Origin: CAZJHD01 sp964545855
GTDB lineage: Bacteria; Planctomycetota; UBA1135; JACQFD01
Direction of reading: 5' to 3'
DNA length: 50,025 nt
NCBI GenBank assembly: GCA_964545855.1
Contig: CAZJHD010000030.1
Span: 1 to 50,025 of the forward strand
How positions within the stretch are numbered: the first letter of the stretch is position 1; each line of letters begins with the position of its first letter. A program made the translations under genes and the position numbers. Below, one piece after another: positions 1 to 9,977 of the stretch. Under the pieces are notes generated by a model. It was not told where the DNA came from and made no database searches. It saw only the letters and a program-made list of their open reading frames with translations.

Positions 1-730
<730 letters not shown>

Positions 731-810
731 GTTCGATTCCAGAGGTCCGGGACGAGTCGATCGAGTGAGTGCTGGTGGATGGAGTCTGTGTTCGGGGGAC
801 GCCGCGCGCG

Positions 811-1764
811 TCACCTCAGCGCTTCCGCGCCGCCGACGATCTCGAGGAGCTGCTTCGTGATGCTCTCCTGCCGCACCCGGTTGTAGGTGCGCTGCAGGTT
901 GCCGCGCATCTCGTCGGCGGCGTCCGTCGCGTTCTTCATGGAGACCCGGCGGCTCGCGTATTCGGATGTGAGCGCCTCGAGCAGGAGATTCCACAGCTTC
1001 ATCTCGAGGTACTTCGGGACGAGGCGGTCGAGGAGGAATCCGGGGCCCGGCTCGATGATGGCGTCGATCTCGGCGCGTCCCTTCTCGCCCACGGACGACG
1101 CGGGCACGACGGGGAGCCACTGCGCTCGGCGCGGCTTGAACGTGACCATCGACTCGAAGCGCGTCGAGAAGACATGCACCTCGGACACGAGGCCCTTGCG
1201 GAAGTCGTCCGTCAGGAACCGGGCGGCCACGCGGGCGTCCTGGTAGGTGTACTTCTCCAGCACCGGCTCCGAGAAGATCCGGGCGATCTCGTAGCCGCGC
1301 TTCGCGAAGTAGGTGGAGCCCTTGCGCCCGATGACGTAGAGGCGGAGCTCCTTCGGGTCGGGACGGCGCTTCGAGCCGCGATCCTCGAGGCCGCGATCCT
1401 CGAGGTATCGATGCACCTCCGAGAGGAGGTTCGTGTTGTAGGCGCCGCAGAGTCCGCGATCGGAGGTGACGGCGACCACGCCGACGGCCCCCTTGCGCGC
1501 GTTCGCGCCAGCGGCGGCGACCTTCGCGTCGTCGGCCCCGGGCTCGGCCTGCCTGGGGGCGATCAGCGGCGAGGAGCCCTCGGGAGCCACGGCCGCCAGA
1601 CGCCCGACGATCGTCTCGATCTGCTCCGTGAAGGGGCGCGAAGCCTGGGCGCGGCCCTGGAATCGGCGCAGCTTCGTCGTCGCCACCATCTCCATGGCGC
1701 GCGTGATCTGCTTGATGTTGACGACGCTGCGGATGCGTCGCCGGATGTCGCGGAGGGAAGCCAT
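811..1764 (-). CDS. atpG: F-type ATP synthase subunit gamma
   Basis: Central rotor stalk that couples c-ring rotation to the alpha/beta catalytic sites. The 317-residue protein has the family's N-terminal helix (MASLRDIRRRI, then a VVNIKQITRAMEMVA-like stretch), the central SDRGLCGAYN segment and the C-terminal helix with NRVRQESITKQLLEIVGGAEAL. It is about 25 residues longer than usual. The extra length sits just before the SDRGLCGAYN segment, at roughly residues 68-95, and is rich in Ala, Pro and Gly, which suggests a loop. It lies between atpA (37 bases upstream) and atpD in the same operon. Confidence 0.97.
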   Translation of the reverse strand: MASLRDIRRRIRSVVNIKQITRAMEMVATTKLRRFQGRAQASRPFTEQIETIVGRLAAVAPEGSSPLIAPRQAEPGADDAKVAAAGANARKGAVGVVAVTSDRGLCGAYNTNLLSEVHRYLEDRGLEDRGSKRRPDPKELRLYVIGRKGSTYFAKRGYEIARIFSEPVLEKYTYQDARVAARFLTDDFRKGLVSEVHVFSTRFESMVTFKPRRAQWLPVVPASSVGEKGRAEIDAIIEPGPGFLLDRLVPKYLEMKLWNLLLEALTSEYASRRVSMKNATDAADEMRGNLQRTYNRVRQESITKQLLEIVGGAEALR

Positions 1765-1801
1765 CGGTTCGGAGTGCGCAGGCGGTGAGAGCCGGGAGGC
1801 C

Positions 1802-3370
<1,569 letters not shown>

Positions 3371-3516
3371 GTTGGAATCGTCGGGTCAGTGCGCCGCGTC
3401 ACGCGGCACCGGGAAGACGGAAAGGACGAGTGTGTCGGAGGGAGTGGCGAAGGACGCGATCGGCGAGGTGGTGGGCGGGTCGGGCGCGGTGCGTCGGGCG
3501 GCCGAGTCCGAAGACC

Positions 3517-4080
3517 TCAGCGCGCGCCTCCCGATTCGAGACGCGCCGCGAGCATGCGCGACCGGAGGTCCGTGAGACGGGTCTGCACCGAGGCGTCGTA
3601 GCGGAGGCTGCCGACGGTCGCGCGGAGACCTCCGATCAGGGAGGGTTCGAGACGCGCCTGCAGGGAGACCTTCCGCCCCGTTGCGCGGCCGAGGCGCTCC
3701 TCCACGGAGCGGAGCTCGTCGGGCTGGAGCGCCCTCGCCGATTCGACGATGCCCTCCGCCTCGCCGCGCGCCTCGAGCGCGAGCCGATGAAGGGAATCCG
3801 CGAGACCGAGGAGCACGGCGGCCCGCGAGCGGTCGATCAGCAGGGCGATCGTGTTGCGCACGAGGTCCGTCGCGAGCCGGCCCTGGAGCGGAGCGAGGAC
3901 ACGCGTCCGCAGCTCCGCCGCGTCGGCCGCGGCGTTCCGCAGCAGCGCGGCGACCTCGGGCTCGCTCACGGCCGCGCGGACGACCTCGAGATCGGCCTCC
4001 ACCTCGGCGGTCTTGCGGGCGTCGACGGCCGCCGCGAAGAGCGCTTCGGCGTACCGACGTGTCACGACCGGTGCGAGCAT
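3517..4080 (-). CDS. atpH: F-type ATP synthase subunit delta
   Basis: Delta subunit (OSCP family), which ties the peripheral b stalk to the top of F1. The 187-residue product starts MLAPVVTRRYAEALF, the family's conserved N-terminal helix, and ends with the typical C-terminal segment containing PSLIGGLRATVGSLRYDASVQ. The open frame extends further upstream, but the conserved ATG at this position and the 23-base gap after atpF fix the start. Length matches the family. Confidence 0.95.
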   Translation of the reverse strand: MLAPVVTRRYAEALFAAAVDARKTAEVEADLEVVRAAVSEPEVAALLRNAAADAAELRTRVLAPLQGRLATDLVRNTIALLIDRSRAAVLLGLADSLHRLALEARGEAEGIVESARALQPDELRSVEERLGRATGRKVSLQARLEPSLIGGLRATVGSLRYDASVQTRLTDLRSRMLAARLESGGAR

Positions 4081-4103
4081 CGGGTCGATCCTCCTCGGGC
4101 CCG

Positions 4104-4661
4104 TCAGCGGCCCGAGGACTGGACGAACTCGCGGACGAAGCGCCGCTGATCGTCGTCGCCGAGGGACCGTCCGACCACCTTGGAGGCGGCATCCAGCGTG
4201 AGGTCGACGACCGACTCGCGGATCTCGGCAAGGGCCTTCACCTTCTCGCGCTCGATCTCCGACTTCGCCCGGTCGAGGGTCTGCTGCGACTGGAGCTGCG
4301 CCGCCGCGAGGGCCTCGCGGCCCTGCGCTTCGCCGACCGCTCGGGCCTCGGCGATGATGCGCGCCGACTCCTTCTGCGTCTCCAAGAGCCGCTTCTCGGT
4401 CTCCGACTGGGCCTTCTCGGCGGCCGCCTTCGCGGCCTCGGCCGCCGCGACCGCCTGCTCGGCCTGCCGGTCGCGGTCCTCGAGAGCGTGCGCCATGGGC
4501 CCCCAGACGATCTTCCACATGAGCGGAAGCGCCACGAGGAAGATCACGACGGTCCAGAGGGCGTTCGAGAGATCGGAGAAGCGGATCGGATTGAATCCGC
4601 CCTCCGTCTCGGCGACGAGGCGCCCCACGGGAGCCACGAGCGATCCGAGGAGAGGTGTCAT
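4104..4661 (-). CDS. atpF: F-type ATP synthase subunit b
   Basis: Peripheral stalk subunit of Fo. The 185-residue protein has one membrane segment (about residues 33-52, ALWTVVIFLVALPLMWKIVW) followed by a long Ala/Glu/Lys/Arg-rich helix (about 60-150), the right-handed coiled coil that runs up to delta. The C-terminal end contains a VVGRSLGDDDQRRFV-type segment that contacts delta. It lies between atpE (70 bases) and atpH (23 bases). Only one b-type gene is present; no b' paralogue is seen. Confidence 0.96.
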   Translation of the reverse strand: MTPLLGSLVAPVGRLVAETEGGFNPIRFSDLSNALWTVVIFLVALPLMWKIVWGPMAHALEDRDRQAEQAVAAAEAAKAAAEKAQSETEKRLLETQKESARIIAEARAVGEAQGREALAAAQLQSQQTLDRAKSEIEREKVKALAEIRESVVDLTLDAASKVVGRSLGDDDQRRFVREFVQSSGR

Positions 4662-4731
4662 CGCAACGAGGGGAAGGAACGCGGCGTGGGATGGAGGAGG
4701 AGCGATCGCAACGGATCCGGTGGAGACGCGC

Positions 4732-4986
4732 CTACTTCTGGCTGAGGAGGAGCGTCACGAGGATGCCGAAGAGGGCCGCGCCCTCGATCATGGCGGCGAG
4801 GATCAGCGAGCCGCCGCGGATGTCCTTCGCTGCCTCGGGCTGGCGCGCCACGCCCTCGGCCTGGGACGTGCCGATCTTCCCGATGCCGATGCCGGCGCCG
4901 ATCACGGCGATGCCGGCGCCGATGCCGGCGGAGAGATGGGCCGCGTTGAAGTGCTGGGCGGTTTCCTGGAGAAGGGACGCGAGCAT
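4732..4986 (-). CDS. atpE: F-type ATP synthase subunit c
   Basis: Membrane rotor-ring subunit. The 84-residue hairpin has two hydrophobic helices. The first carries the glycine pattern AGIGAGIAVIGAGIGIG; the polar loop is ARQPEA (about residues 47-52); the second helix carries the ion-binding carboxylate Glu68 in AAMIEGAALFG. The Ser/Thr residues that follow the glutamate in sodium-binding rings are Gly/Ala here, so proton coupling is the simpler reading (inference). It follows atpB after 133 bases and precedes atpF. Confidence 0.97.
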   Translation of the reverse strand: MLASLLQETAQHFNAAHLSAGIGAGIAVIGAGIGIGKIGTSQAEGVARQPEAAKDIRGGSLILAAMIEGAALFGILVTLLLSQK

Positions 4987-5119
4987 GCTCGGGACCTATG
5001 ACGAGAGGAAAGGTGAGAAGGTGATGAGAGGTTTCGAACGAGGATTCGAGACTGGAGCCCGGTGCTGCGACCGGCGGCGCGCCGATTCCGTCGCATCCGG
5101 GGTCCCGTCGATTCGGGGC

Positions 5120-5977
5120 TCAGTGCTCGGGATGTAGCGACGCGCCGACGAAGAGGAGCGAGAGCAGCGTGAAGATGTACGCCTGCAGCAGCGCCACGAA
5201 GGACTCGATGATCATGATGAACACGGCGAATCCGACGGCGGGGACGGCGACTCCGTAGGCGCCGCTCCCGAGCTGCTCTCCGAAGTAGAAGATCAGTCCC
5301 ATGAAGGAGAGCACCACGAGGTGGCCTCCGGTCATGTTGGCGAAGAGCCGGATCGTGAGCGCGAAGGGCTTCACGCAGAGGCCGATGATCTCGACGACGA
5401 ACATCAGCGGCCAGAGCGGCAGCGGGATGCCGTGAGGCACGAGGCCGAGCCAGAACTTGATCGGGCCGTTCACCATCATTCCGCCGACGATCATCGTGAG
5501 GAACGTGATCGCGGAGAGTCCGGCCGTCACCCAGATGCAGGCCGTCGACGTCGCCGTGAAGGGGAAGATCCCGATGAGATTGCTCGCCGTGACGAAGAAG
5601 AAGATCGTCAGGAAGAACGGGAAGAGGAGGTGCGCGTGATGCTTCCCGAGCGATGGGACCACCATCTCCTCGCGAATCCAGAGGACGAACCCCGTGAGGA
5701 CGCGCTGCACACGGTTCGGACGTCCCGACTTCAACCCGGCGAGCGCGTAGGCGAAGAGCCCGAACACGATCGCCATCGAGAGCACCTGGAACAGCTGCAG
5801 GTTGTAGTAGGGAATCTCCAGGCCACCGATGCGCACCGACCCCAAGGGATGGGCGAGGACGTGCGCGTAGAGCGTCGTGAAGATCTCGCCTCCCTTCGGC
5901 GCGTGCCCGGCATCCGCCCCATGGCCCTGCTCGAGGGCGAGGCGTGCGGTCGTCGCGAGGATGGAGGGGAGGATCAC
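5120..5977 (-). CDS. atpB: F-type ATP synthase subunit a
   Basis: Stator channel subunit that passes ions to and from the c ring. The 285-residue polytopic membrane protein contains the essential arginine in the conserved segment FALTIRLFANMTGGH and a hydrophobic C-terminal helix with FVALLQAYIFTLLSL. The N-terminal stretch is His/Gly-rich (EQGHGADAGHAPKGGE) before the first helix, as is common in longer a subunits. It follows the atpI-like gene after a 176-base spacer and precedes atpE. Confidence 0.96.
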   Translation of the reverse strand: MILPSILATTARLALEQGHGADAGHAPKGGEIFTTLYAHVLAHPLGSVRIGGLEIPYYNLQLFQVLSMAIVFGLFAYALAGLKSGRPNRVQRVLTGFVLWIREEMVVPSLGKHHAHLLFPFFLTIFFFVTASNLIGIFPFTATSTACIWVTAGLSAITFLTMIVGGMMVNGPIKFWLGLVPHGIPLPLWPLMFVVEIIGLCVKPFALTIRLFANMTGGHLVVLSFMGLIFYFGEQLGSGAYGVAVPAVGFAVFIMIIESFVALLQAYIFTLLSLLFVGASLHPEH

Positions 5978-6056
5978 GGGGAGTCGGGTCGCGTCGGATC
6001 CGCGTCGTGGCGGGAGCCGCGACGCAGGGAGAATCTCGGGAGCCGGAGGATCGTGG

Positions 6057-6113
6057 GAGTGAGCGTGAGAGGGTGAGTGCGTGAGAGCGTGCGTGAGAGC
6101 GAGCGAGCGTTCA
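6057..6113. repeat. Degenerate GTGAG/GAGCG short repeat in the atpI-atpB spacer
   Basis: The 176-base spacer between the atpI-like gene and atpB holds a run in which GTGAG recurs at irregular 6-12 base steps on the plus strand, ending in agcgagcgagcg. Units are imperfect. On the transcribed (minus) strand this is a CUCAC/CGCUC-rich leader upstream of atpB. No start codon or coding signal is visible in it. It may be replication slippage or a weakly structured leader; no function is claimed. Confidence 0.4.
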
Positions 6114-6153
6114 CGGGATGCAGCGCCACGGACCGAGCCGCCGCCGGTTCGCG

Positions 6154-6540
6154 TCAGTCCGCGCCCTTGGAGGGCGCGAATGCCGAGAGGCCGATGGCCG
6201 CCGCGAGCGCGGCGCCGGCGACGAAGGCGACCCCGAAGGCACTCGCGTCGGCCGGGGAATCGGGCCGCTGCAGGAGCAAAACTCCCGCGACGAGGACCAG
6301 CCCCTTCGCGAAGAATCCCGCGACCATCGCGCCGTAGGACGCGCTGGAAGCCGGACGCCGCCGAACCAGGGCAACTTGTGCGCCAGTGCTGCAGCCCGAG
6401 AGAAGGCTGCCGGCGCCGCCGCCGAGCACGATGCCCCAGGCCTCGGCCGCGTGAGCGCCGTCGCCGCGCGCGAACCAGATCGCCGCGACGGAGGCCGTCG
6501 CGACGAGTCCGAGGAAGGTGCCCGCGATCGGTCGGATCAC
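6154..6540 (-). CDS. atpI: ATP synthase I-like small membrane protein
   Basis: A 128-residue hydrophobic protein with about four predicted membrane segments: a first helix in PIAGTFLGLVATASVAAIWF, a Gly/Ser-rich second, a third around MVAGFFAKGLVLVAGVLLL, and a C-terminal one. Size, topology and place directly upstream of atpB match the AtpI family of assembly factors or chaperones of the c ring. The open frame runs further upstream, but a GTG (VIRPIAG) overlaps the stop of the preceding gene as GTGA, which implies translational coupling and fixes the start. Sequence similarity to AtpI is weak, so position and topology carry the call. Confidence 0.7.
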   Translation of the reverse strand: MIRPIAGTFLGLVATASVAAIWFARGDGAHAAEAWGIVLGGGAGSLLSGCSTGAQVALVRRRPASSASYGAMVAGFFAKGLVLVAGVLLLQRPDSPADASAFGVAFVAGAALAAAIGLSAFAPSKGAD

Positions 6541-6848
6541 CGGGTGCGGTCCTTCGCCGAGTCGCCGCCTGGCGCCGCCTTCTTCGATGCCCCTCCGACG
6601 CTGCGCGTCATCGAGACGAGCGCGCCGAAGAAGCCGAGGAAGAGGAACAGGACGAGGAGCCAAGGCTTCGTGCCGAGCCGGGAATCGAGCCACCATCCAG
6701 CCCCGACGAACACGAGGATCGTCAGACCGAATTGGAGCCCGATGCCCGCGTGGCGCATCGCGTCGACTCCCGGTCCTCGACGAGGCTCCGCGCGCTCCTC
6801 CTTCGACGGAGGATCCGGCGGCGGTGTCGGAGATTCGGGGGTCTCCAC
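6537..6848 (-). CDS. atpZ: AtpZ/AtpI-family small membrane protein
   Basis: First gene of the atp operon. The core is two closely spaced hydrophobic helices (GIGLQFGLTILVFVGAGWWLD, then PWLLVLFLFLGFFGALVSM) joined by a short loop with WWLDSRLGTKP, the signature of AtpZ proteins, which pair with AtpI in Ca2+/Mg2+ handling or Fo assembly. The start is uncertain. The frame is open to an ATG at 7013, but the first 55 codons from there are Arg-rich and poor in third-position GC. The GTG at 6848 gives about 103 residues, close to family size, and was chosen. It overlaps the next gene by four bases. Confidence 0.75.
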   Translation of the reverse strand: METPESPTPPPDPPSKEERAEPRRGPGVDAMRHAGIGLQFGLTILVFVGAGWWLDSRLGTKPWLLVLFLFLGFFGALVSMTRSVGGASKKAAPGGDSAKDRTR

Positions 6849-7077
6849 GGAAGCGTGCGGTCGGAGCAGGGGATCCGGACGAGAGCGGAATTGCCGGGCG
6901 AGAGACGCGTCGCCCGGATTCGATCGCCGGAGGCGCCGAACGAGAGCCTCGGGAGCGCTCGTTGCCGGGTCGCCAAAGAGCGCCCGAAGGACTCCTCCAT
7001 CCGGCATCACCATCGACGCGAACCGCGCTGCGTCCGGCGATTCCGAGAGGGGTGAGCCTCGGAATTCGAGGGCGAGG

Positions 7078-7106
7078 AAGCTACCGGTGCCCCCCGCCTC
7101 CTACAA
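7078..7106 (-). promoter_or_regulatory. Possible sigma-70-type promoter for the atp operon
   Basis: Read on the minus strand, TTGTAG (7106-7101) and TAGCTT (7083-7078) are separated by exactly 17 bases, upstream of atpZ. Each hexamer matches the consensus at three of six positions, so support comes mainly from spacing and location. Confidence 0.3.
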
Positions 7107-7120
7107 GACCGTGGCACCGG
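7084..7120. repeat. Inverted repeat CCGGTGCC / GGCACCGG
   Basis: Perfect 8-base arms at 7084-7091 and 7113-7120, with a 21-base centre. One arm falls in the spacer of the candidate minus-strand promoter and the other just upstream of its -35. It could be an operator for the divergent atp/hslU pair or chance in GC-rich DNA. Confidence 0.35.
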
Positions 7121-7256
7121 CGCCGCACGCGAACGAGCGCCGGGTTCTCCCCTTCCGGCGCGCCTCCCCCGTGGCGCGGGCCGCTCCGAGCCGCTACGAA
7201 CGCTGCGCTCCGTTCCTCTCCGCTCGACTCCGCGATCCGCGAACGTCCCCTCCGCC

Positions 7257-8621
7257 ATGCGCGACCTCACGCCCCGACAGATCGTCTCCGAGCTCGACCG
7301 CTACATCGTCGGGCAGGCCGCCGCGAAGCGCGCCGTGGCGGTGGCGGTGCGCAATCGATGGCGCCGCATGCAGCTCGCGCCCGAGTTGCGGCGGGAGGTG
7401 ACGCCGAAGAACCTCCTCCTCATCGGCAACACCGGCGTCGGCAAGACCGAGATCGCACGTCGCATGGCGTCTCTCGTGGGCGCGCCCTTCCTGAAGGTGG
7501 AGGCCTCGAAGTACACGGAGGTCGGCTACGTGGGGCGCGACGTCGAGTCGATGGTGCGCGACCTCCTCGACGTTGGCATCGAGGAGGTGCGCGCGGAGAT
7601 GGCCGAGGAGGTGCGCGAAGCGGCGCAGCGCCACACGGAGGAGAGCCTGCTCGACACTCTCGTGCCCGGATCGAGGCGCGCCGCCTGGGAGCCCGATCTT
7701 CCCCTCGGCGCCGAGGATCCCATGGCCGGCCCGCGGGCGATGCGCGAGGAGGCCCGCCGGAGACTCGCCGCCGGAGAGCTCGACGCCGAGCCCGTCCTGA
7801 TCGCGGTGGTCGAGGGGATGGCGCCCCTCGCGCAGGTCTTCTCCACGAGCGGCACCGAGTACATGGGCATCGACGCCCAGACGATGGCCGCCCTCCGCGG
7901 CGGAGCGGTGCCGAAGAAGGCGAAGCGCATGCGCGTCGCCGACGCGCGCCGCGCTCTCGAGAAGGAGGAGCAGGACGCTCTCCTCGACAAGGACCGCCTC
8001 CTGGCGGAGGCGATCCGGCGCGTGGAGGAGAGCGGGATCATCTTCCTCGACGAGATCGACAAGATCGCCGGGCGCTCGAAGGACGGAGGCCCCGATGTGA
8101 GCCGCGAGGGAGTGCAGCGCGACCTCCTTCCGATCATCGAGGGCTCCACGGTGAGCACGCGCTTCGGGCCGATCCGCACCGATCACGTTCTCTTCGTCGC
8201 CGCGGGAGCGTTCCACGTGTCCAAGCCCGACGACCTCATCCCCGAGATCCAGGGGCGCTTCCCGATCCGCGTGCAGCTCGACTCCCTCACCCACGAGGAC
8301 TTCGTCCGAATCCTCACGGAGCCGGTGAACGCGCTCCCCCGGCAGTACGCGAAGCTCCTGGCCGTCGACGGCGTCGAGCTGCGCTTCGCGCCCGACGGCA
8401 TCGAGGAGATCGCGCTCCTCGCCGACCGGGCGAACATCGCCCTCGGCGAGATCGGCGCGCGCCGGCTCCACACGGTCGTCGAGCGGCTGCTCGCGCAGGT
8501 GAGCTTCGCCGCACCCGACGCGCTCCCCTCGAAGACCGTGCTCGTCGACCGTGCCTACGTCCGGGAGAACCTGAAGGCCCTCTACGACGAGTGCGACCTC
8601 ACCCGGAGGACCGCGCGGTAG
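7257..8621 (+). CDS. hslU: HslU-type AAA+ protease ATPase
   Basis: AAA+ unfoldase of the HslVU (ClpYQ) protease. The 454-residue protein has the N-terminal DLTPRQIVSELDRYIVGQ segment, P-loop GNTGVGKT (57-64; GPTGVGKT is more usual), pore loop GYVG (90-93), the helical I-domain (about 110-235) and Walker B IIFLDEID (261-268). The C-terminal AAA+ subdomain ends DLTRRTAR. E. coli HslU ends DLSRFIL, a hydrophobic tail that inserts into HslV; that tail is absent here and the bases show no frameshift that restores it. No hslV lies next to it in this window, although the two are usually adjacent. The ATG lies 408 bases from the divergent atp genes. Confidence 0.93.
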   Translation: MRDLTPRQIVSELDRYIVGQAAAKRAVAVAVRNRWRRMQLAPELRREVTPKNLLLIGNTGVGKTEIARRMASLVGAPFLKVEASKYTEVGYVGRDVESMVRDLLDVGIEEVRAEMAEEVREAAQRHTEESLLDTLVPGSRRAAWEPDLPLGAEDPMAGPRAMREEARRRLAAGELDAEPVLIAVVEGMAPLAQVFSTSGTEYMGIDAQTMAALRGGAVPKKAKRMRVADARRALEKEEQDALLDKDRLLAEAIRRVEESGIIFLDEIDKIAGRSKDGGPDVSREGVQRDLLPIIEGSTVSTRFGPIRTDHVLFVAAGAFHVSKPDDLIPEIQGRFPIRVQLDSLTHEDFVRILTEPVNALPRQYAKLLAVDGVELRFAPDGIEEIALLADRANIALGEIGARRLHTVVERLLAQVSFAAPDALPSKTVLVDRAYVRENLKALYDECDLTRRTAR

Positions 8622-8759
8622 GGTGCCCGAGCGCAGCCGTTGACCGGCACCGCCAGGACGGCAACGCTTGCGCGGTCCGTCTCCCCACGGCGCGGCGCAG
8701 TGCGGGCAGCGAGCGCTCCCCGCGGCGTACGTCTCGAGAAAATCCCCCGGCCCTTCCCC

Positions 8760-9479
8760 ATGAGTCCTCCTATCAGGCCCCGGCTGCCCGACTTCGAGCG
8801 CGGCCGGATGACCGAGGAAGAGGTCGCCATGGTGCGCGGCGCGATGGCGGGCGACCCCGAGGCGTTCCGGAGCCTGGTCGAGCAGTACCACCGCTTCGTC
8901 CTCGGGTCGGTCTATCGGCTCCTCGCGCCGAAGACGCCCCAGGACGCGGAGGACCACGCGCAGGACATCTTCGTGAAGCTCGCCCGGACCATCCACACCT
9001 TCGACTTCTCCAAGCAGACGCGCTTCTCCACGTGGTTCTACACCTTCGTCCGCAACCACTGCTTCGACGCGATGAAGAAGCGTCGGCTGCGGACGGTCTC
9101 CCTCACGGTCCGGCGCGAGGGCGAGACGATGGAGATCTCGACGCCCTCGGGCGAGCCGACCCCCGCGCGCCGCAGCCAGCAGTCGGAGCTGCGCGTGCTG
9201 CTGGCGGACGCCATCGCCGAGCTGCCGGACGGGGAGCGTGAGGTCTTCGTGATGCGCGAGATCGAGGGGCGCGACTACCGCGAGATCGGGGAGACGCTCG
9301 GCGTCGCCGAGGGGACCGCGAAGGGCCGTCTCTACCGCGCGAAGGAGAGCCTGCGCACGCGTCTGCGCTCCTATCTCCGCGATGGCTCGATGCCCCAGGC
9401 CGACCTGAGGCCCCTCGCACGGCCGAGCCCCGATGCCACCGCTGACCTGCCCCTGCGCGAGTCCACCGAATCCCCATGA
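8760..9479 (+). CDS. ECF-type RNA polymerase sigma factor
   Basis: Alternative sigma factor of the extracytoplasmic-function class (239 residues). Region 2 is visible as DPEAFRSLVEQYHRFV through DAEDHAQDIFVKLARTI and FSTWFYTFVRNHCFDAMKKRR. Region 4 follows a short linker, with LPDGEREVFVMREIEGRDYREIGETLGVAEGTAKGRLYRAK in order (helix-turn-helix). The C-terminal tail of about 35 residues is Pro/Asp-rich. The frame is open back to a TTG at 8640, but the ATG at 8760 fits the family N-terminus. The gene overlaps the anti-sigma gene by four bases (ATGA), so the two are co-translated and the sigma factor is probably held inactive by that protein. Confidence 0.92.
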   Translation: MSPPIRPRLPDFERGRMTEEEVAMVRGAMAGDPEAFRSLVEQYHRFVLGSVYRLLAPKTPQDAEDHAQDIFVKLARTIHTFDFSKQTRFSTWFYTFVRNHCFDAMKKRRLRTVSLTVRREGETMEISTPSGEPTPARRSQQSELRVLLADAIAELPDGEREVFVMREIEGRDYREIGETLGVAEGTAKGRLYRAKESLRTRLRSYLRDGSMPQADLRPLARPSPDATADLPLRESTESP

Positions 9480-9973
9480 CCCGACCCGACTCCCTCACCT
9501 GCGCCGATGCCGCCGCCGAGATGGTCGCCTTCCACGAAGGCGACCTCGACGCGGCGCGCCATGAAGCGCTCGCCCGCCACCATCGATCCTGTCCCCCCTG
9601 CGCCGGAGCGCAGCGCGAGCTGGAGACGCTTTCGCACTGGATCGGCCTCGAGGCGGAGCCCCAGGCGTCGCCACGCTTCGTCGGCGCGACCGTCGGCGCG
9701 ATGCGCGCCGCCGTCGCCGGATCCGCGCGCACGGAGCGCGCGACGCTTCGCCGGCTGCTCCCCGTGGTGGCGCTCGCTGCGGCGCTCGTCATCGCGTTCC
9801 TTCTCTTCGTCGAGCAGCCCCGCGCCCCGATCACGCTGCCGACCCTCGCGCGCCAGGCCGTTCTCGCGACGGGAGGCCGCTCCCTCTCGAACGTCGCCTT
9901 CGTGGGTCTCGATTTCCCCCGCGCACCGAGCGACCAGGTGGCATCCCTCGTCGTGGCCCTGGGGACGCGCTGA
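9476..9973 (+). CDS. Zinc-binding anti-sigma factor, single-pass membrane protein
   Basis: A 165-residue protein with the zinc-binding anti-sigma motif HxxxCxxC (His35, Cys39, Cys42) in its N-terminal cytoplasmic part and one membrane helix (about residues 94-112, LLPVVALAAALVIAFLLF), followed by a short outer domain of about 50 residues. This is the ZAS architecture; such proteins bind and silence their partner sigma factor until a signal releases it. The ATGA overlap with the ECF sigma gene supports the pairing. What signal it senses is not visible. The following gene encodes an exported protein and may be part of the same response. Confidence 0.85.
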   Translation: MTRPDSLTCADAAAEMVAFHEGDLDAARHEALARHHRSCPPCAGAQRELETLSHWIGLEAEPQASPRFVGATVGAMRAAVAGSARTERATLRRLLPVVALAAALVIAFLLFVEQPRAPITLPTLARQAVLATGGRSLSNVAFVGLDFPRAPSDQVASLVVALGTR

Positions 9974-9977
9974 GCCC

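Larger units (their letters stand above)
6849..7256. other. Divergent intergenic region between the atp operon and hslU
   Basis: About 400 bases separate the minus-strand atp operon from plus-strand hslU. It holds a possible minus-strand promoter and an 8-bp perfect inverted repeat (both listed separately), and perhaps the N-terminal extension of atpZ if that gene starts at 7013. I see no other gene, RNA or terminator. Confidence 0.5.

Noticed and set aside
6849..7013. N-terminal extension of atpZ from the ATG at 7013
   Set aside because: Arg-rich, unlike the family, and with low third-position GC. It is kept only as an alternative because the candidate promoter lies 65 bases upstream of that ATG.
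8600..8640. Frameshift that would restore a normal HslU C-terminus
   Set aside because: Neither alternative frame after the DLTR codons gives the FIL/YIL-type tail.
8640..8759. N-terminal extension of the ECF sigma factor from TTG at 8640
   Set aside because: Region 2 begins well after the ATG at 8760, and the added 40 residues are basic and unconserved in appearance.
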